Part shown: positions 34,492 to 43,606 of the stretch, one piece after another
Numbering within the stretch: position 1 is the stretch's first letter
How the letters are laid out: the number at the start of each line of letters is the position of its first letter
Source: Aquabacter sp. L1I39
Lineage (GTDB): Bacteria; Pseudomonadota; Alphaproteobacteria; Rhizobiales; Xanthobacteraceae
Length of the DNA stretch: 64,000 bases
Assembly: GCF_017742835.1 (NCBI RefSeq)
Contig: NZ_CP072392.1
Span: forward strand, 4,301,695-4,365,694
Direction: 5' to 3'
Position numbers and translations under genes: made by a program
Notes under the pieces: generated by a model
What the model was told of the DNA's origin: nothing
Seen by the model: the letters and a program-made list of their open reading frames with translations, nothing else
Databases searched by the model: none

Positions 34492-35568
34492 ATGAGCAGC
34501 GTGCCCCTTTCCATCCGCGGCATCAGCAAGCGCTACGAGGCGGTGCAGGCGCTCAAGCCCCTCGACCTGGAGGTGAAGGCGGGCGAGATGCTGGCCCTGC
34601 TCGGCCCCTCCGGCTGCGGCAAGACCACCACGCTGCGTGCCATTGCAGGCTTCGAGATCCCCGATACCGGGTCGATCCATATCGGCGAGCGCGATGTCAC
34701 CGACCTGCCGCCCAACAAGCGCGACCTCGGCATGGTCTTTCAGAACTATTCCCTGTTCCCGCACATGAGCGTGGGCGAGAACGTGGCGTTCGGGCTCAAG
34801 ATGCGCGGCGTCTCCCGTCTCGATCGCGACACCAAGGCCCACGCCATGCTGGAACTGGTGGGCCTCGGCACCTATGCGGACCGCCAGGTGCATCAATTGT
34901 CCGGCGGCCAGCAGCAGCGCGTGGCGCTCGCCCGCTCGCTGGTCACCGACCCCAAGGTGCTGCTGCTGGACGAGCCCCTGGGCGCGCTGGACAAGAATCT
35001 GCGCGAGCGCATGCAGTTCGAATTGCGCGAGATCCAGCGGCGGCTCGGCATCACCTCCATCCTGGTCACCCACGACCAGGAGGAAGCGCTCACCATGTCT
35101 GACCGTATCGCCGTCATGTCGGCGGGCGAGATCGTGCAGATTGGCGGGCCGACCGAGGTCTATGAGCGGCCGAAGAACCGCTTCGTGTCGGAGTTTCTCG
35201 GCACCGCCAACATCTTCGAGGGCACGGTGCTGGCCGCCGACGATCCCCGCGCCATCCGCGTCGCGCTGGGGTCCGGCGCGGGCGAGGGGCTGATCAGCGC
35301 CGCCGCGCCGCTTGCCGCTGGACGCAAGGTGTCGTTCGTGGTGCGGCCCGAGCGCCTGTCGCTGGGTGCGCCGGAAGCGGGCCTCGTGCAGGCGCGGGTG
35401 CGCGACTGGGTCTTCCGCGGTCCCTATGTGGCCTATGAGCTGGATTGCGCCACCCATGACGTGCCGCTGGTGGCCTATAGCCAGACCCGCCACGCCCTTC
35501 CCAAGGGCACGGATGTGGGCCTCTCCTGGGATGCGGACAGCGCCGTCCTGATCGAGGAGCGGGCATGA
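34492..35568 (+). CDS. ABC transporter ATP-binding protein (PotA-type)
   Basis: This is a 358-residue ATPase with Walker A GPSGCGKTT, Q-loop FQNYSLFPHM, signature LSGGQQQRV, Walker B VLLLDEP, H-loop ILVTHDQEEAL and a C-terminal TOBE domain. A GGAGG site lies 6 nt before the ATG. The stop overlaps the first permease ATG (ATGA at 35565-35568). It energises the importer formed with the two downstream permeases and the divergent binding protein. Confidence 0.95.
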   Translation: MSSVPLSIRGISKRYEAVQALKPLDLEVKAGEMLALLGPSGCGKTTTLRAIAGFEIPDTGSIHIGERDVTDLPPNKRDLGMVFQNYSLFPHMSVGENVAFGLKMRGVSRLDRDTKAHAMLELVGLGTYADRQVHQLSGGQQQRVALARSLVTDPKVLLLDEPLGALDKNLRERMQFELREIQRRLGITSILVTHDQEEALTMSDRIAVMSAGEIVQIGGPTEVYERPKNRFVSEFLGTANIFEGTVLAADDPRAIRVALGSGAGEGLISAAAPLAAGRKVSFVVRPERLSLGAPEAGLVQARVRDWVFRGPYVAYELDCATHDVPLVAYSQTRHALPKGTDVGLSWDADSAVLIEERA

Positions 35569-36461
35569 CCGACCAGGCCGCCCCCGCCACCTTGATGGCG
35601 CCTTCCAATCCGCCGCCCATGCGGCGGGGCAAGTTTCGCCTGGCGACGCCCTATTGGGCGCTGCCGGTGGTCGCCTATCTCATCTTGTTCCTTGTGGTGC
35701 CGCTCGCCTCCAATGCGGTGCGCTCGGTGACATTGGGCGCGGCGGCCACCGATACCTGGGTCTATTACGAAAAGCTGTTCTTCGACCCCTATTATTCCCG
35801 GATCTTCCTGGAGACGTTCAAGGTCGCGATCATCGTCACGGTGGTCACCCTCATCATGGGCTATCCGGTGGCCTATTTCATGGTGCGCTATGCCGGTCGC
35901 TGGAACACGCTGATCGTGTTCTGCATGATCGCCCCGCTGCTCACCTCCATCATCATGCGCACCTTCGGCTGGCGGGTCCTGTTTGCCCGGCGCGGCCTGA
36001 TGAATGTGTGGCTGACCGATCTCGGCATCATCTCGCGCCCGCTTGCCATCCTGTCCGAGCCCATCTCGGTCTATATGGGCCTCGTCCATGTGATGGTGCC
36101 GTTCATGGTGCTGTCCATCACGGCGGTGCTCCAGGGGGTGGACCTCAGGTTGGAGGAATCCGCCCGCGTGCTTGGGGCGAGCCGCTGGCGGGCCTTCTGC
36201 AACGTGACTTTGCCCCTGACGCTGGACGGTATCGCCACCGGCTGCATCCTCGTCTTCGTCATCACCAATGGCAGCTTCCTGACCATGCTGCTCCTGGGAG
36301 ACGGCAAGGTGCAGACACTCTCCCTGCTCATCTACCAGCAGTTCAACCTGACGCAGGATGTGGGCTTTGCGGCCACCATGGGCAATGTGCTCCTGGTCAC
36401 GGCCATGATCTGCCTGTTCCTCCAGATGCGCTTCGTCCGCCGCAAGGGGGTCAAGTCATGA
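35565..36461 (+). CDS. ABC transporter permease (PotB-type)
   Basis: This is a 298-residue six-helix inner-membrane permease. The EAA loop region LEESARVLGASRWRAFCNVTLPL is near residues 195-217. It overlaps the ATPase gene by 4 nt and the next permease by 4 nt, so the three are tightly coupled. Confidence 0.94.
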   Translation: MTDQAAPATLMAPSNPPPMRRGKFRLATPYWALPVVAYLILFLVVPLASNAVRSVTLGAAATDTWVYYEKLFFDPYYSRIFLETFKVAIIVTVVTLIMGYPVAYFMVRYAGRWNTLIVFCMIAPLLTSIIMRTFGWRVLFARRGLMNVWLTDLGIISRPLAILSEPISVYMGLVHVMVPFMVLSITAVLQGVDLRLEESARVLGASRWRAFCNVTLPLTLDGIATGCILVFVITNGSFLTMLLLGDGKVQTLSLLIYQQFNLTQDVGFAATMGNVLLVTAMICLFLQMRFVRRKGVKS

Positions 36462-37294
36462 GCTCCGTTCCCGCCACCGGCGCCGTCCGCCGGCCCCGCC
36501 GCAGGGTGGATCTCCTCGCCTGGGCGCTCGGCATCTTCGTGCTGCTGTTCATGATCTTCCTGCTGCTGCCCATCGCGGCGGTGGTGGTGGTCTCCTTCTC
36601 CTCGGCCAGCTACATCGCCTTCCCCATGCCAGGCTATTCCCTGCAATGGTATTGGCGGATCCTGGAATACCAGCCCTTCGTGGACGCGCTGATCGTCTCC
36701 ATCAAGCTGGCCTTGTCCTCGGCCGCCTGTGCCATCCTTCTGGGCGTGCCCGCCACCTTGTGGGTCGCGCGCTCGCGCAGCCGTGCTGCGGGCATGGTGG
36801 GCAATCTGCTGCTGGCGCCCATCTCCATCCCCGCCATCGTGCTGGGCTTCTCGCTGCTTTATCTCCTATCGGCCATGGGGTTCGGCATCTCCTTCACCGC
36901 CTTGCTCATCAGCCATACGGTGGTGTCCATCCCCTATATCTGCCGCACGGTGCTGGCCGTGTACCGTGCACTGCCGCCGGATTTCGAGGAAGCGGCGGCG
37001 GTGCTCGGCGCCACGCGCTGGCAGACGTTCCGCTACACGACCTTGCCGCTGATCCGCCCCGGCATCTTTGCCGGCAGCCTGTTTGCGGTGCTGATCTCTT
37101 TGGACAACCTGCCCTTGTCCTTCTTCTTCGGCACCGCCAGCACCAATACGCTGCCCGTGGTGATGCTGAGCTACATGCAGTCGCAGTTCGACCCCTCCAT
37201 CGCGGCCATCAGCACCGTGCAGATGCTGATCGCGGTGGGCACATTGCTGGTGCTGAACGCCGTCTACGGCGTCGACAAGCTCACAGCCGCCTGA
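36458..37294 (+). CDS. ABC transporter permease (PotC-type)
   Basis: This is a 278-residue six-helix permease with the EAA loop FEEAAAVLGATRWQTFRYTTLPL near residue 180. The ATG at 36458 overlaps the upstream stop as ATGA, which is why the longer upstream frame was not used. It is the last gene of the operon and is followed by a bidirectional terminator. Confidence 0.94.
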   Translation: MSSVPATGAVRRPRRRVDLLAWALGIFVLLFMIFLLLPIAAVVVVSFSSASYIAFPMPGYSLQWYWRILEYQPFVDALIVSIKLALSSAACAILLGVPATLWVARSRSRAAGMVGNLLLAPISIPAIVLGFSLLYLLSAMGFGISFTALLISHTVVSIPYICRTVLAVYRALPPDFEEAAAVLGATRWQTFRYTTLPLIRPGIFAGSLFAVLISLDNLPLSFFFGTASTNTLPVVMLSYMQSQFDPSIAAISTVQMLIAVGTLLVLNAVYGVDKLTAA

Positions 37295-37310
37295 AAGACC
37301 CCCAAACACA

Positions 37311-37336
37311 AAGGCCCGGGCGAGGACCCGGGCCTT
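37311..37336. terminator. bidirectional terminator between permease and cupin genes
   Basis: A perfect 10-bp stem (37311-37320 with 37327-37336) with a CGAGGA loop lies midway between two convergent stops (37294 plus, 37360 minus). A-rich on the left and T-poor on the right, it should serve the minus strand better. Confidence 0.65.
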
Positions 37337-37359
37337 ATCGATACCTCAGCCGTTGAACG

Positions 37360-37785
37360 TCAGGCGACGATCTTGGCCTTGTGCTCCTCGTCGATGGAGC
37401 GGGTGTCGCCGGTCTCGATGAGGGTGCGGGTGGCGTCCACCGAGGCGTAGGTCCACAGGATCTTCATGCCCTGCGTGTCCGAGCGGTTGATGAAGCGGTG
37501 GGGGATGTTGGCGGGGATGAACGTCACGTCGCCCGGCTGCACCTCGTGCTGCACGCCGTCAATCTCGGCGATGGCACTCCCCTCCAGCAGCAGCACGCTC
37601 TCGTCGCAATTGTGCGAGTGGAGCGGGATGGCTGCGTTGGGCTCGAAGATGGTGATGCCGTTGATGAAGTCCCGCGCCCCCACGGCGCGGGTCACCAGCG
37701 GAATGGTCTTGGCCCCGCCGCCCCGGGCGCGGGCGGGGATTTGCGAGGGGCGCAGGATGGCGGGGCTGCGCGGGGTGTCGGTCAT
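37360..37785 (-). CDS. cupin domain-containing protein
   Basis: This is a 141-residue single-domain cupin. The first cupin motif reads IPLHSHNCDESVLLLEG (His pair and Glu), and the second is around PGDVTFIPANIPHRFIN (final His), so a metal site is likely intact. Function cannot be assigned; small cupins next to amine catabolism genes can be dioxygenases, isomerases or ligand sensors. The ATG at 37785 has a strong GGAGGAG site. It lies 23 bp downstream of the aldehyde dehydrogenase gene on the same strand. Confidence 0.85.
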   Translation of the reverse strand: MTDTPRSPAILRPSQIPARARGGGAKTIPLVTRAVGARDFINGITIFEPNAAIPLHSHNCDESVLLLEGSAIAEIDGVQHEVQPGDVTFIPANIPHRFINRSDTQGMKILWTYASVDATRTLIETGDTRSIDEEHKAKIVA

Positions 37786-37808
37786 GGTCGTCTCCTCCTG
37801 GCTGGTGC

Positions 37809-39182
37809 TCAGCCTTGCACCGGCCCGATCCACACGGTCTTGATGTTCACGAACTCGCGGATGCCATAGACGCCCAGTTCGCGCCCATAGCCCGACTTCT
37901 TGATGCCGCCGAAGGGCAGGCGGGGGTCGGAGGCGGTCATGCCATTGATAAAGACCGCGCCCGCCTCGATCTGCCGGGCCAGCACCTTGCCGCGCGCCAC
38001 ATCCTCGGTCCACAGCGCCGCGCCGAGGCCGAACTCGGTGTCATTGGCAAGGGCGATGGCGGCGTCCGCGTCCTTGACCCTCAGGACCGCGGCCACCGGG
38101 CCAAACGTCTCCTCGCAGGCCGCCGCCATGGGCGGGGCCACATGGTCGAGCACGGTGGGCGGATAGAAGGCGCCGGCACCGGGAACCGGCGTTCCGCCCG
38201 CCCGCAGCACCGCCCCCGCCTTCACCGAGCGCTCCACCTGGTCGTGCAGCGTGTCGCGCAGATTAATGCGGGCCATAGGACCAATATTGGTATCGCGCGC
38301 CAGCGGATCGCCCACCTTCAGCTGCGCCACGCCGGCGCAGAAGGCGTCGGCGAAACGATCCGCCACCGCCTCTTCCACGATGAAGCGCTTCGCATTGATG
38401 CAGCTCTGGCCCACATTGATGAAGCGCGCCTTCACCGCCATAGCGGCGGCGGCCTCGATGTCGGCGTCGGCGAGCACGATGAAGGGGTCGGAGCCGCCCA
38501 GCTCCAGCACCTGCTTCTTCAGCGCCTTGCCCGCCTGGGCGGCCACCAGCGCGCCCACTTCCGTGGACCCGGTGAGGGTGACGGCGGCGATGCGGTCATC
38601 GGCGATGAGGCCGGCCACTTCGGAGGCGTTGATGAGCAGCGTGCGGAACAGGCCCTCCGGGCAGCCCGCCTCCCGCATCACCTCTTCCACCGCCAGCGCG
38701 CACTGGGGCACGTTGTTGGCGTGCTTCAGAATGGCGCCGTTGCCGGCCGCGAAGGCTGGGGCGGCGAAGCGGAAGAACTGCCAGAAGGGATAGTTCCAGG
38801 GCATGATGGCCAGCACCACGCCCAAGGGATCGAACACCACCAAGCTCTCGCTGGCATTGGAGGCGGTCGGCTCGTCGGCGAGGAAGCGGGGCGCGGCCTC
38901 GGCATAGAAGTCGCAGTTCCAGGCGCACTTCTCGATCTCGGCCTCGGCCTCGACGAGGGGCTTGCCCATTTCCAGTGTTACGAGGCGCGCATAGCGCTCC
39001 TTGCCCGCTCGCAGCGCGCGTGCCATGGCCCGCAGCAATTCCACCCGCTCCGCGATCGGCACCCGCGCCCACGCCTTCTGCGCCGCCGCGGCACCCGACA
39101 GCGCCGCATCGATTTCGGCGGCGGTGTGCGGCGCGAACCGCGCCAGTTCCTCGCCCGTGGCGGGATTGATGGACAGGATCAT
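37809..39182 (-). CDS. sad: NAD-dependent succinate-semialdehyde dehydrogenase (Sad/YneI-like)
   Basis: This 457-residue aldehyde dehydrogenase is unusually close to E. coli Sad (YneI, 462 residues): shared blocks include MPWNYPFWQ, KKQVLELGGSDPFIVL (general-base Glu), GQSCINAKRF (catalytic Cys) and FINGMTASDPRLPFGG. It oxidises succinate semialdehyde or a related aldehyde to the acid, the last step of GABA/putrescine breakdown. Longer open frames upstream are artefacts; the ATG at 39182 begins at the conserved ISINPATGEE-like start. It forms a unit with the cupin gene and is divergent from a LysR regulator. Confidence 0.88.
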   Translation of the reverse strand: MILSINPATGEELARFAPHTAAEIDAALSGAAAAQKAWARVPIAERVELLRAMARALRAGKERYARLVTLEMGKPLVEAEAEIEKCAWNCDFYAEAAPRFLADEPTASNASESLVVFDPLGVVLAIMPWNYPFWQFFRFAAPAFAAGNGAILKHANNVPQCALAVEEVMREAGCPEGLFRTLLINASEVAGLIADDRIAAVTLTGSTEVGALVAAQAGKALKKQVLELGGSDPFIVLADADIEAAAAMAVKARFINVGQSCINAKRFIVEEAVADRFADAFCAGVAQLKVGDPLARDTNIGPMARINLRDTLHDQVERSVKAGAVLRAGGTPVPGAGAFYPPTVLDHVAPPMAAACEETFGPVAAVLRVKDADAAIALANDTEFGLGAALWTEDVARGKVLARQIEAGAVFINGMTASDPRLPFGGIKKSGYGRELGVYGIREFVNIKTVWIGPVQG

Positions 39183-39491
39183 GATTGGAAAGGCTCCCTG
39201 AGGTGGGGCGTCCGGCCGCCCCTTATGGGTCTTGTCGCCACGCGCCCGGCGCGCGGATCGGGCCACAAGTCTAGAAGAGGCTCCCCATACGGGAAAATGA
39301 TTGTTGCTGATGGCGCGGATCATCGTGCCTAATGAAGTCCACGCGGCATTCGAGGTTCCCACTCGCTTCCCCTTGCGCCAGGGGGGCGCGGGCGGGCTAA
39401 ACTGATGTCCTCGCCTTGGAAGCTGCCCGTGCTTCCCCGATTGACCCTCCGCTCCAAGTTTGATGGAGCCTCGCGCCGGCAGGGCCTCCTC
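39183..39491. promoter_or_regulatory. divergent region between aldehyde dehydrogenase and LysR genes
   Basis: No gene is supported here. An inverted pair ATGAT (39295-39299) and ATCAT (39317-39321) separated by 17 bp lies mid-region and is the best visible candidate for a LysR-type site. The first 87 bp of the LysR frame (from an ATG at 39405) may or may not be translated. Confidence 0.35.
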
Positions 39492-40385
39492 GTGTTCAAC
39501 TGGAACGACCTCGTCTATTTCCTGGAACTGGCCCGGCAGGCGCGGCTGATGACGGCGGCGCGCCGCCTGAAGGTGGATCACACCACGGTCAGCCGGCGCA
39601 TTTCCGAATTGGAGAAGGACCTCTCCGTCAAGCTGTTCGACCGCAAGCCCGATGGCTTCGTGCTGACCGAACAGGGTCACCGCCTGTTCGTCATCGCCGA
39701 GCGCATGGAGCAGGAGGCGGGGCAGGTGGAGGAGGGCATCCGCGCCGCCCCGAGCGCGCCGGAAGGGCGGGTGCGGGTCGCCTCCATGGAGGGCATCGGC
39801 GCGTTCTTTCTGGCCGAGCGGTTCGCCGAGCTGGCGGTGAAGGAGCCGGGCATCGTGGTGGAACTGGTCACCGAGCGCCACCTCATCAACCTGACCAAGC
39901 GCGAGGCGGACATCTCCATTTCCTTCGTGCCGCTCTCCGGTCAGCGTCTGGTGGTGCGCAAGATGGGGGAGTTCCGCCTCGCCCTTTATGCCGCCCCCGA
40001 TTATATCCGTCGGCGCGGCCTGCCCGCCTCCCGCGCCGAGCTCGCGAACCATGTGTTCGTGGACTATGTGGAGGATCTGGTTGCCATCCAGCCGGTGCAC
40101 TGGCTGCTGGATGTGCTCGACCCGCCCAACGTCTCCTTCCGCTCCACCAGCATGCACGCCCAGCAGAATGCCATCGCGGCGGGCGCCGGCATCGGGCTGC
40201 TGCCGCTGTTTTCCGCCAAGTCCAATCCGCGCCTCATCCCGGTGCTGGCGGACGAGGTGGTGGTGAAGCGGGACGTGTTCGTCTCGGTGCACGAGGACCT
40301 GGAATTCATGGGCCGTGTGCGCGCGGTGCTGCGCCATTTGACCGAGGTGTTCCGGCGCGATGCCGCCTATCTGACCGAGGTGTGA
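39492..40385 (+). CDS. LysR family transcriptional regulator
   Basis: This is a LysR-type regulator of 297 residues from the chosen start. The HTH begins almost immediately (NWNDLVYFLELARQARLMTAA) and the DNA-contacting part reads VDHTTVSRRISELE. The C-terminal effector domain spans about residues 90-290. The GTG at 39492, with GCAGGG 7 nt upstream, puts the HTH at the N-terminus as is normal. An ATG at 39405 would add 29 unusual residues. It may control the divergent sad-cupin pair. Confidence 0.88.
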   Translation: MFNWNDLVYFLELARQARLMTAARRLKVDHTTVSRRISELEKDLSVKLFDRKPDGFVLTEQGHRLFVIAERMEQEAGQVEEGIRAAPSAPEGRVRVASMEGIGAFFLAERFAELAVKEPGIVVELVTERHLINLTKREADISISFVPLSGQRLVVRKMGEFRLALYAAPDYIRRRGLPASRAELANHVFVDYVEDLVAIQPVHWLLDVLDPPNVSFRSTSMHAQQNAIAAGAGIGLLPLFSAKSNPRLIPVLADEVVVKRDVFVSVHEDLEFMGRVRAVLRHLTEVFRRDAAYLTEV

Positions 40386-40491
40386 GGCCCTTTTCCGCAG
40401 TGCATCGCGCAGGCCCCCCTTGCTCGGCGCGCGGGGCTGGCGCGGGCCGGCTTGGGCTAACCTTAAGGCAAGAGATGAAAGGGAGGCACCC

Positions 40492-41223
40492 ATGAGCAAG
40501 GCTGTTCTCATCACCGGCGGAAGCCGGGGCATCGGCCGGGCGACGGCGCTGGCGGCGGCACGGCGGGGCTGGTCTGTCGCCATCAACTATGTGCGGGATG
40601 CACAGGCGGCCGAGGCGACCGCAAGTGAGGCACGGGCGCTCGGTGTGCAGGCCGTGGTGCTCCAGGCGGACGTGGCGCTTGAAAGCGATGTCCTGGCCTT
40701 GTTCGACGCCAGCGAGGCGGCGCTCGGCCCGCTTTCGGGCGTCGTCATCAATTCCGGCATCGTCGCGCCATCCTCCCGCCTCGCCGATATGAGCTTCGAC
40801 CGGCTGAAGCGCATGTTCGATCTGAACGTGATGGGGGCTTTCCTGTGCGCCCGTGAAGCGGCGCGGCGCCTCACGGCGGGCGGGTCCGTGGTGATCGTGT
40901 CCTCGGTCGCCGCACGGCTCGGCTCGCCCGACGAATATGTGGACTATGCCGCCTCCAAGGGCGCCCTCGATACGCTGACCATCGGCCTTGCCAAGGAATT
41001 GGGGCCGCAGGGCGTGCGGGTGAATGCGGTGCGGCCCGGCCTCATCGAAACGGATATCCACGCTTCCGGTGGCCGGCCGGACCGGGCGCAGGTGCTGGGC
41101 GCCGGCGTTCCGCTGCGCCGGCCCGGCCGTGCGGAAGAGGTGGCAGACGCCATCGTCTGGCTGCTGGGGGATGAGGCGAGCTATGTCACCGGCAGCCTGA
41201 TGGACATTGCCGGCGGGCGTTGA
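40492..41223 (+). CDS. SDR family oxidoreductase
   Basis: This is a 243-residue classical SDR: TGGSRGIG coenzyme motif at about residues 9-16, INSGIV in place of NNAG, catalytic Ser in IVSSVAA and YAASKGAL near 150. It has the FabG/glucose-1-dehydrogenase-like length and a C-terminal DIAGGR. The ATG at 40492 is preceded by GGGAGG. It appears monocistronic, and its substrate is unknown. Confidence 0.9.
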   Translation: MSKAVLITGGSRGIGRATALAAARRGWSVAINYVRDAQAAEATASEARALGVQAVVLQADVALESDVLALFDASEAALGPLSGVVINSGIVAPSSRLADMSFDRLKRMFDLNVMGAFLCAREAARRLTAGGSVVIVSSVAARLGSPDEYVDYAASKGALDTLTIGLAKELGPQGVRVNAVRPGLIETDIHASGGRPDRAQVLGAGVPLRRPGRAEEVADAIVWLLGDEASYVTGSLMDIAGGR

Positions 41224-41311
41224 GGCGCGTTGGCACCCCCTTGCCTCCATGCGGGCGCGTGGCACCATGCGCCCGCCGCCCGGTTTCGGGCCGGTCCATG
41301 CGGGGACACTC

Positions 41312-42343
41312 ATGACGACACCCTCCCGCGGCATCAGCCGCCGGCGCCTCCCGGCCTGCCTTGCCGCCCTTCTCGCCGGGATGCTGCTCGCCTTCACCGT
41401 CCTGCCGGCGCTGGCGCAGACGGATCCGCTGCCCTCCTGGAACGAGGGGCCGCGCAAGGCCGCCATCATCGACTTCGTCAGCCGCGTCACCCGCGAGGGC
41501 GGGCTGGACTTCGTGCCCGTTCCGGAGCGCATCGCCACCTTCGACAGCGACGGCACGCTGATCGCCGAGCAGCCCATGTATCCGCCCATCGTGTTCGCCA
41601 TGGCGGAAGTGAAGGCGGTGGCGAAGGAACATCCCGAATGGAAGAAGATCCAGCCCTTCAAGGCGGTGCTGGACGACGACATCAAGCGGCTCGGGGAGAT
41701 TTCCGAGAAGCAATATCTGCTGCTGCTGAACAAGGCCCACGCGGGGCGTACCATGGCCGAGATCGAGGCGCGCGTGGATGAATGGGTGAAGACCACCCGC
41801 CATCCCCGCTTCAACCGGCCCTATACCGACCTCGTCTACCAGCCCATGATGGAACTGCTCGCTTATCTGCGGGCCAACGGCTTCAAGACCTTCATCGTCT
41901 CCGGCGGTGGCATCGACTTCATGCGGCCCTGGATGCCGAAGGCCTATGGCATTCCGCCGGAGCAGATCTTCGGCTCTTCCGGGCGCCTCGCTTACCACTT
42001 GGCGGGCGACAAGCCGGAGATCGTGCGCCTCGACAAGGTGGACCTCTTCACCGTGGGGCCGGGCAAGCCTGTGGCCATTGCCCTTAATATCGGTCGCCGC
42101 CCCATCTTCGCTGCCGGCAATTCGGATGGCGACCTGGAGATGCTGCAATATACGACGTTGAGCCCCGGTCCGCGCTTTGGCCTCCTGGTGCACCACACCG
42201 ACGGGATACGCGAATGGGCCTATGACCGGACCAGCCCCGTCGGCAAGCTCGACAAGGCGCTCGACGAGGCGCCAAAGCGCGGCTGGAACGTGGTGGACAT
42301 GAAGAATGACTGGAAGGTGATCTTCCCGTTCGAGAAGCAATAG
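41312..42343 (+). CDS. exported HAD-family phosphatase
   Basis: This is a 343-residue haloacid-dehalogenase-fold phosphatase with a probable signal peptide (twin Arg/Arg-rich start GISRRRLPACL, hydrophobic core, ending ALA before QTDPLPSW, about residue 36). HAD motif I is FDSDGTLI (nucleophile Asp and acid Asp), motif II IVSGGG, and motif IV GNSDGD. The SRRRLP start could also be read as a weak Tat signal. The product should act as a periplasmic phosphomonoesterase of unknown specificity. Its stop is 7 bp from the convergent AraC gene. Confidence 0.85.
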   Translation: MTTPSRGISRRRLPACLAALLAGMLLAFTVLPALAQTDPLPSWNEGPRKAAIIDFVSRVTREGGLDFVPVPERIATFDSDGTLIAEQPMYPPIVFAMAEVKAVAKEHPEWKKIQPFKAVLDDDIKRLGEISEKQYLLLLNKAHAGRTMAEIEARVDEWVKTTRHPRFNRPYTDLVYQPMMELLAYLRANGFKTFIVSGGGIDFMRPWMPKAYGIPPEQIFGSSGRLAYHLAGDKPEIVRLDKVDLFTVGPGKPVAIALNIGRRPIFAAGNSDGDLEMLQYTTLSPGPRFGLLVHHTDGIREWAYDRTSPVGKLDKALDEAPKRGWNVVDMKNDWKVIFPFEKQ

Positions 42344-42350
42344 GGGGCGC

Positions 42351-43364
42351 TCAACCCGGACCGCCTTCTTCGCGGAAGGCGGCGGGGCTGCGGGCCGTCC
42401 ATTTGCGGAAGGCGCGGTGGAAGGCGCTCGGCTCGGCAAAACCCAGTTCGGCCGCGATCTCACCCACGCTGCCCGGCGTCTCCAGCAGCAGCCTGGTGGC
42501 GAGCGCCCGGCGGATCTCGTCCTTGATGGCCTGGTAGCTCTGCCCCTCGCCCTTGAGGCGCCGCCGCAAGGTGGGGGCGGGAATGCGCAGGCGGGCGGCC
42601 AGATCCTCGAAGACCGGCCAGTCGGGCGGCGGCGTCTCCCGCAGGATGGCCCGCACGCTCGCCACCACCCCCGCATCATGGCGGTAGCGCACCAGGATGT
42701 TGGCGGGCGCCTTGCGCAGGAAGTCGCGCAGCGCCCGCTCGGTGCGCAGCACGGGGAGCTTCAGATAGGCGGCATCGAACTCCAACCGGCTGGCCTCCTG
42801 GCCAAACCGCACCGGGGCTCCAAAGAAGATGCGGTAGTCGGCCCCATGGGCGGGGGCGGCGCAGCGGAAATCCACCCGCCGCAAAGGGATGCGCCGGCCC
42901 ACCAGCCAGCAGGCGATGCCGTGCAGGATGATCCAATAGGTGCGATAGGCAAAGGCCGAGCGCGGCGCGCCCGCATCCGCCAGCACGATGCGGGCGTGGC
43001 CCTCGCGCACCTCCAGCGTGCCGCGCGGATCGTCCAGCACCACGGTGAGGAAGCGCAGGGCGCGTCGCAGCGCTTGTTCCAGCGTCCCTGCATGGAGGAT
43101 GGCGTGGCACAGCAGCGTAAAGCTGCCCGGCCGCATGGGGCGGGCGCCAAGGCCGAAAAACTCGTCATCCATGGCCCGCGCCACCGCCAGCCAGAGCGCC
43201 CCATATTGCTCGGCCGAAACCGGCTCGCGCACCAAAGCGGGCAGGCCGGCGGCGGCGAGCACCGGCCCTTGCGCAATGCCGCGCCGGGCAAGGCAATCCA
43301 GCGCATCGGCGACGAAGCTCGCCGAAATCATCCGCCGGTCGGGGCTGGAAGCGGGGGTGTCCAT
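42351..43364 (-). CDS. AraC family transcriptional regulator
   Basis: This 337-residue regulator has the long AraC-type N-terminal ligand domain (about residues 15-210, arabinose-binding-like fold as in OruR/ArgR-type proteins) and a C-terminal double HTH (about 235-335) with the signature [21 protein letters not shown]. The ATG at 43364 has GGGAGAG just upstream. It is divergent from the acyl-CoA degradation operon and probably activates it. Confidence 0.92.
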   Translation of the reverse strand: MDTPASSPDRRMISASFVADALDCLARRGIAQGPVLAAAGLPALVREPVSAEQYGALWLAVARAMDDEFFGLGARPMRPGSFTLLCHAILHAGTLEQALRRALRFLTVVLDDPRGTLEVREGHARIVLADAGAPRSAFAYRTYWIILHGIACWLVGRRIPLRRVDFRCAAPAHGADYRIFFGAPVRFGQEASRLEFDAAYLKLPVLRTERALRDFLRKAPANILVRYRHDAGVVASVRAILRETPPPDWPVFEDLAARLRIPAPTLRRRLKGEGQSYQAIKDEIRRALATRLLLETPGSVGEIAAELGFAEPSAFHRAFRKWTARSPAAFREEGGPG

Positions 43365-43393
43365 GTCTCTCCCGGACTGCGAGGACGCGATCA

Positions 43394-43444
43394 TGTGGCA
43401 AAAACGATCACGACGCGAGATCCGTTTGGGCCTGGATTGCCACA
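43394..43444. promoter_or_regulatory. candidate regulatory inverted repeat, AraC gene / acyl-CoA operon
   Basis: An 8-bp inverted repeat TGTGGCAA (43394-43401) and TTGCCACA (43437-43444) lies in the divergent region between the AraC gene (start 43364) and the SDR-thiolase operon (start 43607). The 35-bp spacing would allow two regulator half-sites. Position suggests regulation; nothing more is visible. Confidence 0.35.
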
Positions 43445-43606
43445 CGGTTTCGTCGCTTAATCCAGCCGAACACCACCGCCCCCCAAGAGGGCGGACGAGG
43501 AAGTGCGCCGGAGCGGCAGGACGGGCGGCACGCCCCTGATCCCCGCACGCATGAGATTTTTCGCGCGCCGCGCCGGCGGGCGCGCGCAGGCACGGGACGA
43601 CAGAGC

